Shown in pieces: positions 34,026-42,989 of a stretch of 64,000 nt of DNA (position 1 is the first letter of the stretch; every line of letters starts with the position of its first letter). This DNA comes from an uncultured Bacteroidales bacterium. GTDB lineage: Bacteria > Bacteroidota > Bacteroidia > Bacteroidales > UBA932. A program made the position numbers and the translations under genes. The DNA lies in assembly GCA_944323825.1 (NCBI GenBank), contig CALUTY010000015.1, positions 20,763 to 84,762 of the forward strand, written 5' to 3'. Below the pieces are notes generated by a model. The model saw only the letters and a list, made by a program, of their open reading frames with translations. It was not told where the DNA came from and searched no databases.

Positions 34026-36800
34026 TTATTTTTCAAGAGGATAACCTGCCGTTCCCCAGTTTTTATCAGGTTCAGGACCAAGCCAAATCTCAAGCAGACC
34101 TCCTTTCACAAAGTCTTCATGATAGAACCAGAATGTTTTCAGAGGCTTGCCGTCCAGACGTGCCTTCTGGATATAACAGTTCTCCGGTGAATTATTGTAT
34201 GTCTTGATCCTGAACTCTTTGCCAGGATAGTAATCATTGTTGAGACGAATTGTGATATCATCAAATACAGGAGATGTTATCTCATATACAGGTTTTGCCT
34301 CCGCCGTTCCACGGATATCAAAAAGACCTATCGCCATCAGTGCGCTGACTCCTCCCATCTGGCCCTGGTCCTCGTCATGTCCGCCATAGCCGAAATCCGG
34401 ACTTGTGGCGCCGTATGCCTGTTCGGCTACCCTCCTGACCCAGTACTGGGTCATCCAAGGCTTTCCTGCCCAGTTGAACACGTGGGCATTGGAACAGCCA
34501 GGCTGGTTGGCATAGCTGATATACCCGGAACTGTAACCGAAGATAAAGTCTTGAGGCGCTGCCATTTCAAAAGCATGGTCCAGCTTACTGCAAAGCTCGT
34601 CATCCCCGCCCATCATTTCAGACAATTCGCGGATACCATGTGACACCGACCATGTCCCCTGCCATGAATTTGCTTCCACCCAACCGTTTCCGTCAAGAGG
34701 ATTGTCCGTTACCCATTTGCCTTCCCTGTCTTTGGCAAAAATAAGCTTCTGATCAGGATTGTACAATGTTTTCCACCCTTCTGAACGTTTAAGGAAATAT
34801 TCCTTGTCATCCTCATGTCCGAGACGGCCGGCCATCTGGGCAAGAGCCCAATCCTGGAAATTGGCCTCCAGTGTCCGCCCGGCATTGCCCTCTATGTAGC
34901 CTTTGTCAAGATATGACTGGTCTATACTGATGATGCCGTCAAGACTATGATTCCATTTCATCTGCTGATAGGCATGCTCAGGGTCCACTTTTGTAAGGAT
35001 TCCCTTATTGTATGCCGATACGATAAGCGGAGTTGCAGGGCATCCTGTCATTATATACGTATATCCACCGCCACAAGGACCTCTCGGAATGAATTTTCCG
35101 TTGTCTGCATACTGGATGAGAGAAGCCGAAATGTCATCCATGACCTCCGGCCATGCAAGACCCCAAAGGATATTCAGATTCCACTGGGTCAGCCAAAAGG
35201 CGTCTGAATTATACATATTGTAGAGAGGCTTTCCATTCCTGTCCAAAGGAAGCTGCCTGAGCTTAGGCTTTATGTCAAGGGTATAGGAATAGTACCTGCG
35301 CCCCTCCGTCAAGTCCATATACTGGCCGTTGACATCATTGAGCTTGTGTCTTCCGAGAAGCACATGCCACAGGTCGGTATAGAACTTCACCTTACGGTCC
35401 GGATCACCGCCCCGGACATCAATTCTCCCCAGCCACTCGTTCCATTGTTCCTGGGAATCCTCCACTACCTTGCCGAAGTCCCAGTGGCTGCATTCAGTTT
35501 CAAGATTCTCCCAGGCATTCTCACAGCTCACATACGAAATGGACATCTTTACGAGAAATTCATCTCCGGCTTCCGCCCTGTATTCCGCATAAACACCGGA
35601 GGACGGAGAATCGAGGTAGCTGAGAGTTTCGTTTTCAGCCCTTCTCGTAATCTTGTGCGATCCCTCGAAATCCGTAATGTCTTCGTACCTTTCCCCGTCT
35701 GCCCATCCGTCCATCCGTGAAAACGGCTTGCCGAACTCCACAGCAAAGAACACCTTTACATTCTCCGGACCGCCCCAGTGACGTCCGTATGTGTCAAAAC
35801 TGCCCTCTATACGCGTATCACTGACTTTCCTCGCAGTGGAATTCACCATCGTGGTAGAAGCCACATAGCCTCCGAGATTAAGCATCAGCTTGACATCGCA
35901 ATCTTCTGCGGCGGTGACCCTATAGAAGCTCACACGCTCCGTAGAAGTCTGCTCCACATTAAGCCCGTAATCATTAAGGAACATCTTATGATATCCCGGA
36001 CGGGCTATCTCATCTTCATGACAGAACGAAGATTTCCAGGCATTCTCTCCCCCGGTCATGTCCACATCCCCGGTCACAGGCATGAAAGTAAGCCCGGCCA
36101 GCACCCAATTGTGTATCTGAGGGAAACCGAGGACATCAGTGGAATTGTAGTTGTATCCGCCTCCGAACTGATTGCGATTACGGGTCATCGGAGCAGCCCC
36201 GATCATTCCGAAAGGACGGCATCCGGTCACAAAAAAGAAAAATCTGCCTTTGGTCGTCTCAATGAACGGATCCACCCATGACACATAGTCATCATAATCT
36301 CTTCTGGACGGGAAAACCTCTATTTCAGACAGTCCTATATATGAACCTATGGCATCTGAAGGCTCAAAACGCACCCACTTTATTTTCTTTTCAGGAAATT
36401 CCACGACTTTGGGCGACCCGTCATTCGGAATCGCCGTCACGCTGATCCGGCTTCCGTCACTGAATACGAGCACCCCTCCAGGAGTGTGGACATCCGGATC
36501 CGGACGGTCATAAAGTATGATCTTGTCAATATATCTTTCCTCATCCCAGTCCAGCCTTATCCAAGGAAATTTCATCTGCTGCCAATATGGCATCTCGGCA
36601 TCCGAAACCCATTCGAACCTGTTTAAAATCCTGCTTTTGCCGTCAACGGCATTTGACGGTTCACCGCCTTCTCTATATGATGAGGCAGTGACCCTGGCCT
36701 CAGGAGCAATATTAAAAGGCCCTGCATACAAGGAACATGCTCCGGACATCAGGACAAGAGCCATCAGGGCTTTCCTGAATATTGGCAATCTACAACCCAT
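34026..36800 (-). CDS. GH92 exo-alpha-mannosidase (first)
   Basis: Calcium-dependent inverting exo-alpha-mannosidase. The order is: signal peptide (1 to about 26), discoidin-like beta-sandwich (about 30-170), GH92 N-terminal sandwich, then the (alpha/alpha)6 barrel. The diagnostic motif GGHDEDQGQMG near residue 806 carries the acidic base residues, and FWLTQWNLNILWGLAWPEV is also characteristic. The length of 924 aa is longer than the 750-aa minimum because of the N-terminal module. It starts an operon with the ROK kinase and the isomerase-like gene. The promoter has the palindrome described at 36821-36834 just downstream of the -7 box. The linkage specificity (alpha-1,2, 1,3 or 1,4) cannot be told by eye. 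Confidence 0.94.
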   Translation of the reverse strand: MGCRLPIFRKALMALVLMSGACSLYAGPFNIAPEARVTASSYREGGEPSNAVDGKSRILNRFEWVSDAEMPYWQQMKFPWIRLDWDEERYIDKIILYDRPDPDVHTPGGVLVFSDGSRISVTAIPNDGSPKVVEFPEKKIKWVRFEPSDAIGSYIGLSEIEVFPSRRDYDDYVSWVDPFIETTKGRFFFFVTGCRPFGMIGAAPMTRNRNQFGGGYNYNSTDVLGFPQIHNWVLAGLTFMPVTGDVDMTGGENAWKSSFCHEDEIARPGYHKMFLNDYGLNVEQTSTERVSFYRVTAAEDCDVKLMLNLGGYVASTTMVNSTARKVSDTRIEGSFDTYGRHWGGPENVKVFFAVEFGKPFSRMDGWADGERYEDITDFEGSHKITRRAENETLSYLDSPSSGVYAEYRAEAGDEFLVKMSISYVSCENAWENLETECSHWDFGKVVEDSQEQWNEWLGRIDVRGGDPDRKVKFYTDLWHVLLGRHKLNDVNGQYMDLTEGRRYYSYTLDIKPKLRQLPLDRNGKPLYNMYNSDAFWLTQWNLNILWGLAWPEVMDDISASLIQYADNGKFIPRGPCGGGYTYIMTGCPATPLIVSAYNKGILTKVDPEHAYQQMKWNHSLDGIISIDQSYLDKGYIEGNAGRTLEANFQDWALAQMAGRLGHEDDKEYFLKRSEGWKTLYNPDQKLIFAKDREGKWVTDNPLDGNGWVEANSWQGTWSVSHGIRELSEMMGGDDELCSKLDHAFEMAAPQDFIFGYSSGYISYANQPGCSNAHVFNWAGKPWMTQYWVRRVAEQAYGATSPDFGYGGHDEDQGQMGGVSALMAIGLFDIRGTAEAKPVYEITSPVFDDITIRLNNDYYPGKEFRIKTYNNSPENCYIQKARLDGKPLKTFWFYHEDFVKGGLLEIWLGPEPDKNWGTAGYPLEK

Positions 36801-36820
36801 ATTAATCTATTAACATTTAC

Positions 36821-36834
36821 AATATGTTCATACA
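36821..36834 (-). promoter_or_regulatory. Candidate operator, site 1 (GH92 operon)
   Basis: TGTATGAACATATT on the minus strand, 12 of 14 matches to the palindrome TGTATGAACATACA, 10 nt downstream of the -7 box and 20 nt before the start codon. Confidence 0.6.
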
Positions 36835-36844
36835 TAATTTCACG

Positions 36845-36852
36845 CAAAAATA
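36845..36852 (-). promoter_or_regulatory. -7 box of the GH92-ROK-isomerase operon
   Basis: TATTTTTG on the minus strand with a TTTG about 18 nt upstream (CAAA at 36871-36874 on the plus strand). Confidence 0.6.
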
Positions 36853-36947
36853 TGCAAAAAAACAAATATGCAAAGGCTGAAACCAAGGCAGCCCGATTTT
36901 TTTCGGGCTGCGATGAAAATATTCTGAATTATTGTGTCGTGACCCAC

Positions 36948-37730
36948 TCATTTCACAGACACTACAAATTCCTTTACAGGAGTAAAGTTATACCTCTTGA
37001 CTCCGCTGTTTGCAGTTTCCGTACAAGCCGCAAAACGGAAGAAATAAGGGCGATCGCTGATTGAAGGGAACTCGTTGGCATCTCCGCTGCCGCCATTATA
37101 TCCGTTAGGGAACCCGGTCCTGACTGTAAGCACCTCACCCAAAGTATAATTGCTGAATTCTTCATTCGGTATATAAGTGGATAGAAGGGTGCTGTAGGAA
37201 CTGCTTCCCACATATGAAATCTGGTTGACATACAGCCATGCATCATTCAGGGGTGCCTGATAATCCGGATTGTCAGTTCCTCTTGTAATCCTGACCTTGA
37301 TCTCCACGGTACCGTCATCAAGCATCTTCGGTTCATCCACCCACTCTACCCTGAGGAAAGGCTCAACCTCAAAATTATGTTCAACTACGCCTTCGATATC
37401 AAGCCTTATTTCTTCAAGAGGGACAAAAGGCCCTTCCGGAATGACACCGTACGTACCCTTGAAGATTTTGGTATTATTGAATGTACCGTCCTGCTTTGCG
37501 AAGAAATCATAAGGAGTCGGATTGTCACTCCAGCTGTATTCCATCATTCTTATTCTTATTCCGCCATCATTGATGGAAGTTCCCGGGGCAACCTGCAGCG
37601 GCTCCCCTGTCCCTTTGTCTATGAATGCTCCCCTGAAAGTCTCTTCCGGAGCGTCATAGTTGTCTTTTGCGCATGATGCCACCATAAATACGGCCGCAGC
37701 CGCAGCCAATGTCACAATAATCTTTTTCAT
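36948..37730 (-). CDS. DUF3823 lipoprotein (SusE/SusF-like position)
   Basis: Surface lipoprotein of the SusCD system, probably a glycan-binding accessory. The signal peptide ends in the lipobox MVASC with Cys20. The mature protein is beta-rich, with DNYDAPEETFRGAFIDKGTG at the start of the mature chain, typical of DUF3823, and a C-terminal sandwich ending FTPVKEFVVSVK. It begins 7 nt after the SusD stop and is the last gene of the GH92-SusC-SusD operon. A 147-nt gap with the next promoter follows. Confidence 0.85.
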   Translation of the reverse strand: MKKIIVTLAAAAAVFMVASCAKDNYDAPEETFRGAFIDKGTGEPLQVAPGTSINDGGIRIRMMEYSWSDNPTPYDFFAKQDGTFNNTKIFKGTYGVIPEGPFVPLEEIRLDIEGVVEHNFEVEPFLRVEWVDEPKMLDDGTVEIKVRITRGTDNPDYQAPLNDAWLYVNQISYVGSSSYSTLLSTYIPNEEFSNYTLGEVLTVRTGFPNGYNGGSGDANEFPSISDRPYFFRFAACTETANSGVKRYNFTPVKEFVVSVK

Positions 37731-37737
37731 ACTATAA

Positions 37738-39771
37738 TCAATATCCAGGGTTCTGTTTACAATTCGGGTTCACCCTTATCTCATTGGTCTCAATCTCCTG
37801 ATAATAGTAGTTTTCAGGGAAAGTGAATGTCCATGTAGCGCTGTTCCTATTTTCCGTATAGCGCACATCAAGGAAATATTTGTCATCAACAACTGAATAG
37901 AACGGCATAAGTATGCGGTATTTTTTGTTGACCTGTTCGTCATCAAGGATTCTCCAGCGCTTGAGATCCCACCATATCCTGTTCTCAAAAGCAAGTTCCT
38001 TCCTGCGTTCTGTCCTGATTACGTCACGGTCTTCCTCAGAAGATGACAACGGTCCGGACAGAAGACTGGCTCCGCCTCTCTCCCTGATGTCATTGATGCA
38101 TCTGGTGGCCACTTCAAGATAATTTTCTCCGGCGGAACTTGTCGCCTGGCCAAGGGAAACAAGCTCCCATGCTGCTTCAGCCTTGTTCAACAACACTTCA
38201 GCATAACGGATTTCAATCCATGGCTGCTCATTTTGCGTCGCATCATTCAGGGAAGACGGGTCTGGATTCAGATATTTTCTGCGATAAAAGCCGGAAAGGT
38301 TAAACTCTCCCCATGAAGTGAACGGACCGTTTTCACCGGACACTTTCATCTTACCCCTGTTGCTTTCGGTCTGAGTCCTGTTATAAAGATCATCGTAATA
38401 TTGAGATCCCTCGTTCAAAGATACAAAATTACCTTCGTTATTGTTGTCACTCAAAGTGTTCACCAAAGAAAGATCTGCGATACCGAGTTCGCCATAATTT
38501 CTAGCTTCTTCACTTGATGTAAGACGGTTAATCCGGGCGGCGGAAGTCGAACCGGTATATATTCCGCGCCTTATTTCTATCGTCTGATTCTTGAATTCAG
38601 CCATTGGAAGAATCACAGTCGCAGCAAGACGCGGTTCACATCCTTCGAAAGCATCAATAGGAGAATCCCAAAGCTTGTAGTGCCCGCTTTCGTCAAGATT
38701 GGCGAAATGCCCGTTATCATCCTTGTTGTCAAATTCATACATCTCAACAAAGTCAAGTGTAGGACAAGAGCGGGAGTTCTGCCCTCCGGTCGATGTCTGC
38801 AGCGGCTGCACGCCATTGTCAAAGGCATGGCCCAATTCAGGCAGTTTCCAATACCTGCCGAAAATGGTCTCCGGAGTATCATTAAGGAATATGTTGATGA
38901 AATTCTGTGTAATGGCCTCCTTATTCCCTGAGACCCATTCCCCTTTATAAAGGGCAAATCCCCCTTCATCAACGAGTTTGGCGGCATCATATGCTTCCTT
39001 GAAATAATCTGCTGCTCTCTCTGACGGAATGCCGCAGACCCGGACATCGTTTACCGGGCGATAGTCTATCATATTGTATTTCGCTATTGATCCGGCATGA
39101 AGCATGGCGCGCGACTTGAGTGCGGCAGCGGCATACCTGGTGGCACGTCCTTTATTTGCCGTAGTCGGAAGCATTGATATTGCCCTGTCATAGTCATCAG
39201 AAATGAAATCCCATGTAGATTCTTCAGAGTCCCTGTAAAGCATGGTTCCTTCCAATGACACTGTAGCAGGATAGTCTATCACCTTGTCAACGATAGGAAC
39301 TCCGCCATAACGTTTTGCAAGTGCATGGTAAATGCCGGCACGGATGAAATATGCCTGACCCATATAGTTCTGGAATTGTTCTTCAGTATATCTGTCCTGA
39401 TATTTTGGAAGAGTTTCTATCATGATGTTCACATCACGTATCCACTTGTATGCCTTGTTCCAAAATGAGCCGGCAGGTTCAGATGCAAATGAAGTTATAT
39501 CCAGTCCGATGGATTCCCCGGTGATGTTGTCCGGCTGCGGATGTATTGCCGGGAAAGTCTGGTTAAACATATCGTCGCCATGGGTAAACCAATATCTGAA
39601 GTCCTCAAGAGGCAGATTGGTATAAAGTCTTGCCAAATAACTGTCCGTACCTATGGTGGAGCCAAAAATATCTTCCTCTCCCACGACATTGAGAGGAGGT
39701 CTGTCGAGGTCAATGCAAGACATTGTCATCACCCCGCAAATAAACAGCAGTATAGTTCTTGTTAATTTCAT
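37738..39771 (-). CDS. SusD/RagB-family glycan-binding lipoprotein
   Basis: Outer-membrane surface lipoprotein that caps the SusC transporter and binds the oligosaccharide. The signal peptide ends near MTMSC with the lipid-bearing Cys19. The tetratricopeptide-like helices characteristic of SusD are visible in ALAKRYGGVPIVDKVIDYP and RYAAAALKSRAMLHAG, and the C-terminal DVIRTERRKELAFENRIWWD motif is diagnostic. The length of 677 aa is at the upper end of the family. It lies 12 nt downstream of the SusC gene. Confidence 0.95.
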   Translation of the reverse strand: MKLTRTILLFICGVMTMSCIDLDRPPLNVVGEEDIFGSTIGTDSYLARLYTNLPLEDFRYWFTHGDDMFNQTFPAIHPQPDNITGESIGLDITSFASEPAGSFWNKAYKWIRDVNIMIETLPKYQDRYTEEQFQNYMGQAYFIRAGIYHALAKRYGGVPIVDKVIDYPATVSLEGTMLYRDSEESTWDFISDDYDRAISMLPTTANKGRATRYAAAALKSRAMLHAGSIAKYNMIDYRPVNDVRVCGIPSERAADYFKEAYDAAKLVDEGGFALYKGEWVSGNKEAITQNFINIFLNDTPETIFGRYWKLPELGHAFDNGVQPLQTSTGGQNSRSCPTLDFVEMYEFDNKDDNGHFANLDESGHYKLWDSPIDAFEGCEPRLAATVILPMAEFKNQTIEIRRGIYTGSTSAARINRLTSSEEARNYGELGIADLSLVNTLSDNNNEGNFVSLNEGSQYYDDLYNRTQTESNRGKMKVSGENGPFTSWGEFNLSGFYRRKYLNPDPSSLNDATQNEQPWIEIRYAEVLLNKAEAAWELVSLGQATSSAGENYLEVATRCINDIRERGGASLLSGPLSSSEEDRDVIRTERRKELAFENRIWWDLKRWRILDDEQVNKKYRILMPFYSVVDDKYFLDVRYTENRNSATWTFTFPENYYYQEIETNEIRVNPNCKQNPGY

Positions 39772-39783
39772 GATTCAACCTTT

Positions 39784-42700
39784 TTAGAATTTTACATTCA
39801 GTCCAAGAGTAAAAGTGCGGCTGATAGGATAGAATGTATCATTCGCTGCATTGTACTCCGGATCCAGATATTTCAGACCTGTAAATGTTAGGAGGTCATA
39901 TCCGCTGAAATAAACCCTCAAGGCTTTCATCTTTATTCTCTTGAGCCATTTCTCAGGGAAATTATACCCGACTTCGAGGTTTTTGAGTCTCAGATAAGAA
40001 GCATTCTTCAAAGCAAAATCTGAATTGGCGTCAGGACTTACGCCCGTATAGGCATATTCTCCTCTTACCCATGTTGTAGCAGGATCATACGGATTTGCCG
40101 AAGGGTCTTCCGGATGCCATCTGTCCATGAATTCCTCCAAAGAGTTTACGCCAGCATTGAGAGGTCTTGAATATATTCCCCCCGGAGAAACCCACACCAT
40201 TCCTGCACCCTGGAAATGCATTGACAGGTCAAAACCTTTATATGATGCGGAAAAAGTAAGGCCGAAATTCAGCCAAGGAGTATTTTTCGTCGCATTGGCA
40301 AGAGGATGCTTGTCAAGATCGGAGAAATATCCGTCACCGTTCCAGTCCACATACTCATAATCCCCGGGAAGAGAGTTTCTGCCGATAAATATAGGGTTGT
40401 AATATATTTCGTTCCAATTCTCCATTCTGCCATTTCCTTCAAAACCCCACATTACATCCGTATATCTGTAAGACAAGGAATTTCTCCAGTTTTCATAGGA
40501 GTTTCCGGCACGTGACTGCTCCCAATGCTGATGCCATATTCTCGTATAGGAAAGGTTACCTTTCAATGAATAGTAGAAATCACCGACATGATGTCTGTGC
40601 GAGAGTTCTATTTCAAATCCCTGGGTCAAATCGCCGTTAAGGTTCTCCTGAGGCATGGTAGCTCCCACAACTCCCGGAAGACTGCTTGCTCTTGTCGTCA
40701 GCAGACCCGTTCTGTTCCTATTGAAGTATTCTGCTGTAATTCCGAGCATACCGTCCCATGCTTCAGCATCAATACCGACATTGATAGTTCTGGACTGATA
40801 CCATGTAATGGCCCCGTTAGGTACTCCTGCGCTGACTGCACCGTTTATATATTCGGCATTTCCATCCGAATTTATTATCACACCGCCAGGAGTAGCCGGA
40901 TATGTGTACCCCGTCACCCACTGATAAGAAATGCCTGAGTCATCTCCGAGGATACCGTAAGATGCCCTGATCTTGAAATTATTGATAAAATCAAGAGGGG
41001 AGTTTTTCCAGAAATCCTCTTCAGATATCCTGTAGCCTACGGAAACCGATGGGAAGAATCCCCAGCGTCCTTCCTTAGGGAATCTGGAGGAGCCGTCATA
41101 CCTGAAGGCGACTTCCGCGATGTACTTGCCGGCATAGTCGTAGTTAACCCTTCCGACAAAGGCTGCATTGGCATAATCGTAAAGGACTCCAAGAGCAGGG
41201 TCCTGCAGACCTTGCTGGTCCTCAGTCACACCGGCAAACAGATAAGGTATGTCCAAGTCCATCTGGCGGATTGCCCTGAAGTTGTCCCCTTCCTTTACAG
41301 AACTTTCGAATAACGCCAAAGCACCGACATTATGCTTTCCGAAACTTCTGTTATAAGTCAAGGACACATTCCAAAGATAGTTTATCTTCTCGAAAAAATA
41401 TCTTGCCAACTGATTTTCTGCTGCTGTAAAGCTATTGAAATGAATAGCCCTGCCGTCCGCCGCATACAGGTTATATCCTTTGTTGTATTCGGTGTTGTTG
41501 TTCTGCAAGTAGTCAAGACTATACATGCCCTTTACTGAAAGGCCCTTTACCCATGGGATATCCCACTGTAATGAGGCATTTGTCTGAAGCCACCTGCTTT
41601 TATAGGAACAGTCGCCAACAAGATCCGTATCCATCAGGGCGGCACCATTAAAACGGCCCTCGTCAAAAGTAGCGGCATACTTGCCCTCTGCCTCGTTATA
41701 CCACACCTGCTCCAGAGGCGAAGACAGATTCAATCCATACAGGATGATTCCGCCTGATCCTTGAGGAGGATTATTCTTCTCGTCCATTATGCCGGATATG
41801 TTCAATTCAAATTTCAGGTTATCGGTAATCTGTGCCGAAATGTTGCTTCTGAGATTGAATTTCTGATAATTCAATGCATTTGTCTTGAAATAGCTGTCCT
41901 GATACTGGAATCCAACGCTTGCAAAGTATGTTATCTTGTCTCCACCACCGGTAATGCTTAAATTATGGATTGTCTGAGGCGCGGATTTCTTCATGAGAAC
42001 ATCGCGCCAGTCAGTAGACTGCCTTTTACCGCTTCTGAATTCATCCATTTCCGCATCTGAATAAAAGCGCTCTGCTCCGTCCACATTACGGATACTTGAT
42101 TCATTTCTCAGAGTCATGACATCAAGCGCATCCGCCATGTCCGGATACATGGAAGGAACCTGCCATGTCATGTTGCCTGTATATGAAATGGATGCTTCAC
42201 CTTTCTTGCCTTTTTTGGTCGTAATCAGAACGACACCGTTGGCGGCACGTACACCATAGACAGCAGCAGATGCGTCTTTCAGAACAGATATGCTCTCTAT
42301 TTCCTCTGCATCCAGCCTTTGCATATTGTCACGAGGTACACCGTCAATAATGACTAACGGAGAGCCGAAACCTCTTATGTCAATGGATGTATTGAATGAG
42401 CCAGGCTCAGAACTGTTCTGCTTGACCCTCAATCCAGGAACCTTACCCGCCAGCATGTTCGAGACATCCTCATTTTTCGTAGTGATGATATCGCTATTTC
42501 TGACTGCCGATACGGCTCCTGTCAAAGTAGCTTTCTTCTGGACGCCATAACCCACGACCACAGTCTCTTCCAGCATGAGTGCATCTTCCTGAAGCACAAT
42601 TTTCAAACCGCTTACAGACTCTTTGGCAAGATAATGATAGTCCACATAGCCTATGCAGGAAATGAGAAGCTCCGTTCCAGCAGGCACTTTGATTGTAAAA

Positions 42701-42933
42701 TTACCGTCTAGATCAGAAGTCGTACCGTTGGACGGATTGGAAGGATCTACGATGGCTGCACCTATGACGGGGATTCCATTGACGTCAACAAGAGTGGCCG
42801 CAGTCGTAACTGTACCATCCTGTGCATTCAATGTCGCCTGTCCGAACATAGGAACAATCAGCAGGAAAACGGCTGCGAACAATTTTCCCAGTCTGTTTCC
42901 TGAGATCGAAATGAAATTCGATTTTGGATTCAT
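39784..42933 (-). CDS. SusC/RagA-family TonB-linked outer-membrane transporter
   Basis: TonB-dependent importer of oligosaccharides that works with the adjacent SusD. The signal peptide (1 to about 38) is followed by a carboxypeptidase-regulatory-like domain (about 45-120, with LVDVNGIPVIGAAI), the SusC signature ETVVVGYGVQKKATLTGAV, the plug (about 130-250) and a 22-strand barrel ending in FTLGLNVKF. The length of 1049 aa is typical. A weak box (TATCTTTT, minus strand, 42963-42956) could give it its own start site in addition to readthrough from the GH92 gene 56 nt upstream. Confidence 0.96.
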   Translation of the reverse strand: MNPKSNFISISGNRLGKLFAAVFLLIVPMFGQATLNAQDGTVTTAATLVDVNGIPVIGAAIVDPSNPSNGTTSDLDGNFTIKVPAGTELLISCIGYVDYHYLAKESVSGLKIVLQEDALMLEETVVVGYGVQKKATLTGAVSAVRNSDIITTKNEDVSNMLAGKVPGLRVKQNSSEPGSFNTSIDIRGFGSPLVIIDGVPRDNMQRLDAEEIESISVLKDASAAVYGVRAANGVVLITTKKGKKGEASISYTGNMTWQVPSMYPDMADALDVMTLRNESSIRNVDGAERFYSDAEMDEFRSGKRQSTDWRDVLMKKSAPQTIHNLSITGGGDKITYFASVGFQYQDSYFKTNALNYQKFNLRSNISAQITDNLKFELNISGIMDEKNNPPQGSGGIILYGLNLSSPLEQVWYNEAEGKYAATFDEGRFNGAALMDTDLVGDCSYKSRWLQTNASLQWDIPWVKGLSVKGMYSLDYLQNNNTEYNKGYNLYAADGRAIHFNSFTAAENQLARYFFEKINYLWNVSLTYNRSFGKHNVGALALFESSVKEGDNFRAIRQMDLDIPYLFAGVTEDQQGLQDPALGVLYDYANAAFVGRVNYDYAGKYIAEVAFRYDGSSRFPKEGRWGFFPSVSVGYRISEEDFWKNSPLDFINNFKIRASYGILGDDSGISYQWVTGYTYPATPGGVIINSDGNAEYINGAVSAGVPNGAITWYQSRTINVGIDAEAWDGMLGITAEYFNRNRTGLLTTRASSLPGVVGATMPQENLNGDLTQGFEIELSHRHHVGDFYYSLKGNLSYTRIWHQHWEQSRAGNSYENWRNSLSYRYTDVMWGFEGNGRMENWNEIYYNPIFIGRNSLPGDYEYVDWNGDGYFSDLDKHPLANATKNTPWLNFGLTFSASYKGFDLSMHFQGAGMVWVSPGGIYSRPLNAGVNSLEEFMDRWHPEDPSANPYDPATTWVRGEYAYTGVSPDANSDFALKNASYLRLKNLEVGYNFPEKWLKRIKMKALRVYFSGYDLLTFTGLKYLDPEYNAANDTFYPISRTFTLGLNVKF

Positions 42934-42989
42934 TGCTCAGTTATTAATTTGGTTAAAAAGATATTGTAAACCATATTTTCAACATGGAT